A stretch of DNA of 7,859 nucleotides, from the NCBI GenBank assembly GCA_023269455.1, contig JAHFTG010000098.1:1-7859 (forward strand), given 5' to 3'. Each line of letters begins with the position of its first letter. The stretch's first letter is position 1. Below are positions 7,818 through 7,859 of the stretch, piece after piece. The stretch comes from Opitutaceae bacterium (GTDB lineage Bacteria > Verrucomicrobiota > Verrucomicrobiia > Opitutales > Opitutaceae). Under the pieces are notes generated by a model. It did not search any database, was not told the origin of the DNA, and saw nothing but the letters and a program-made list of their open reading frames with translations. The position numbers and the translations under genes are program-made.

Positions 7818-7822
7818 AATAA
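7742..7822 (+). other. Out-of-frame native C-terminal tail of the DUF4886 gene
   Basis: In the phase one base off from the main frame, this stretch reads LRQYASAAIKAERIRE and on to a TAA at 7820-7822. It looks like an amphipathic helix. 16 of its 26 codons end in C, as in neighbouring genes. The annotated frame here is a Pro/Ser-rich tail with only 7 of 24 codons ending in C. Adding one base near 7740-7742 (for example CC to CCC) would join both parts into a protein of about 340 residues. Confidence 0.6.
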
Positions 7823-7826
7823 ACGC

Positions 7827-7859
7827 TCACTCCTCCGCCTTCACCGGCACCGATCCATC
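7827..7859 (-). CDS. Possible C-terminal end of a convergent gene (partial)
   Basis: The minus strand reads DGSVPVKAEE followed by TGA (7827-7829) and runs off the window edge. Eight of its ten codons end in G, the pattern of the two minus-strand methyltransferase genes, which favours real coding. Ten codons are too few for any functional call, and a second minus-strand phase is also open. If real, the gene converges on the DUF4886 gene with only about 4 bases between the stops. Confidence 0.3.
   Translation of the reverse strand, partial: DGSVPVKAEE

Overview
The window is GC-rich bacterial chromosomal DNA with tightly packed genes. The gene mix is a DUF1343/NamZ lipoprotein, a sugar-isomerase-like protein paired with a Gfo/Idh/MocA oxidoreductase, a secreted DUF4886 SGNH-like protein, a DUF1653 protein and a BON-domain lipoprotein. 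This, with the strong C-ending codon bias, suggests a verrucomicrobial genome, perhaps Opitutaceae. That placement is inference from gene content and style, with no marker gene to prove it. No tRNA, rRNA, CRISPR array, transposase or phage gene was found.

Layout. Bases 1-163 carry no gene but hold a dense cluster of inverted repeats, including a possible three-way-junction RNA fold and two abutting palindromes at the trmH stop. Bases 164-1917 (minus strand) hold two RNA 2'-O-methyltransferase genes, rlmM-like then TrmH/SpoU-like, joined by an ATGA stop/start overlap. Bases 1918-2037 are a divergent promoter region. From 2038 on, all clear genes are on the plus strand: a BON-domain lipoprotein closed by a strong intrinsic terminator (2639-2675), a small DUF1653 protein, and then a probable operon of four genes. 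These are namZ-like lipoprotein (3028-4416), TIM-barrel sugar isomerase/epimerase-like protein (4473-5516), Gfo/Idh/MocA oxidoreductase (5530-6687) and secreted DUF4886 SGNH-like protein (6801-about 7820). The last 33 bases look like the C-terminal end of a convergent minus-strand gene.

How the genes may work together. The rlmM/trmH pair is translational housekeeping. In the plus-strand operon, the envelope-anchored NamZ-type enzyme would release N-acetylmuramic acid, or a similar sugar, from peptidoglycan ends. The secreted SGNH-like protein could remove acyl groups from the same or a related polymer. The cytoplasmic oxidoreductase and TIM-barrel protein could oxidise and rearrange the released sugar. 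The domain calls are well supported; the joint pathway is a hypothesis.

The most notable signals are: a likely single-base frameshift at the C-terminus of the DUF4886 gene; codon third positions that follow the DNA strand (G-ending in minus-strand genes, C-ending in plus-strand genes); absence of Shine-Dalgarno sequences on the plus-strand genes; a G-quadruplex/i-motif-type C-run tract touching the start codon at 4473; and the structured 5' non-coding block.
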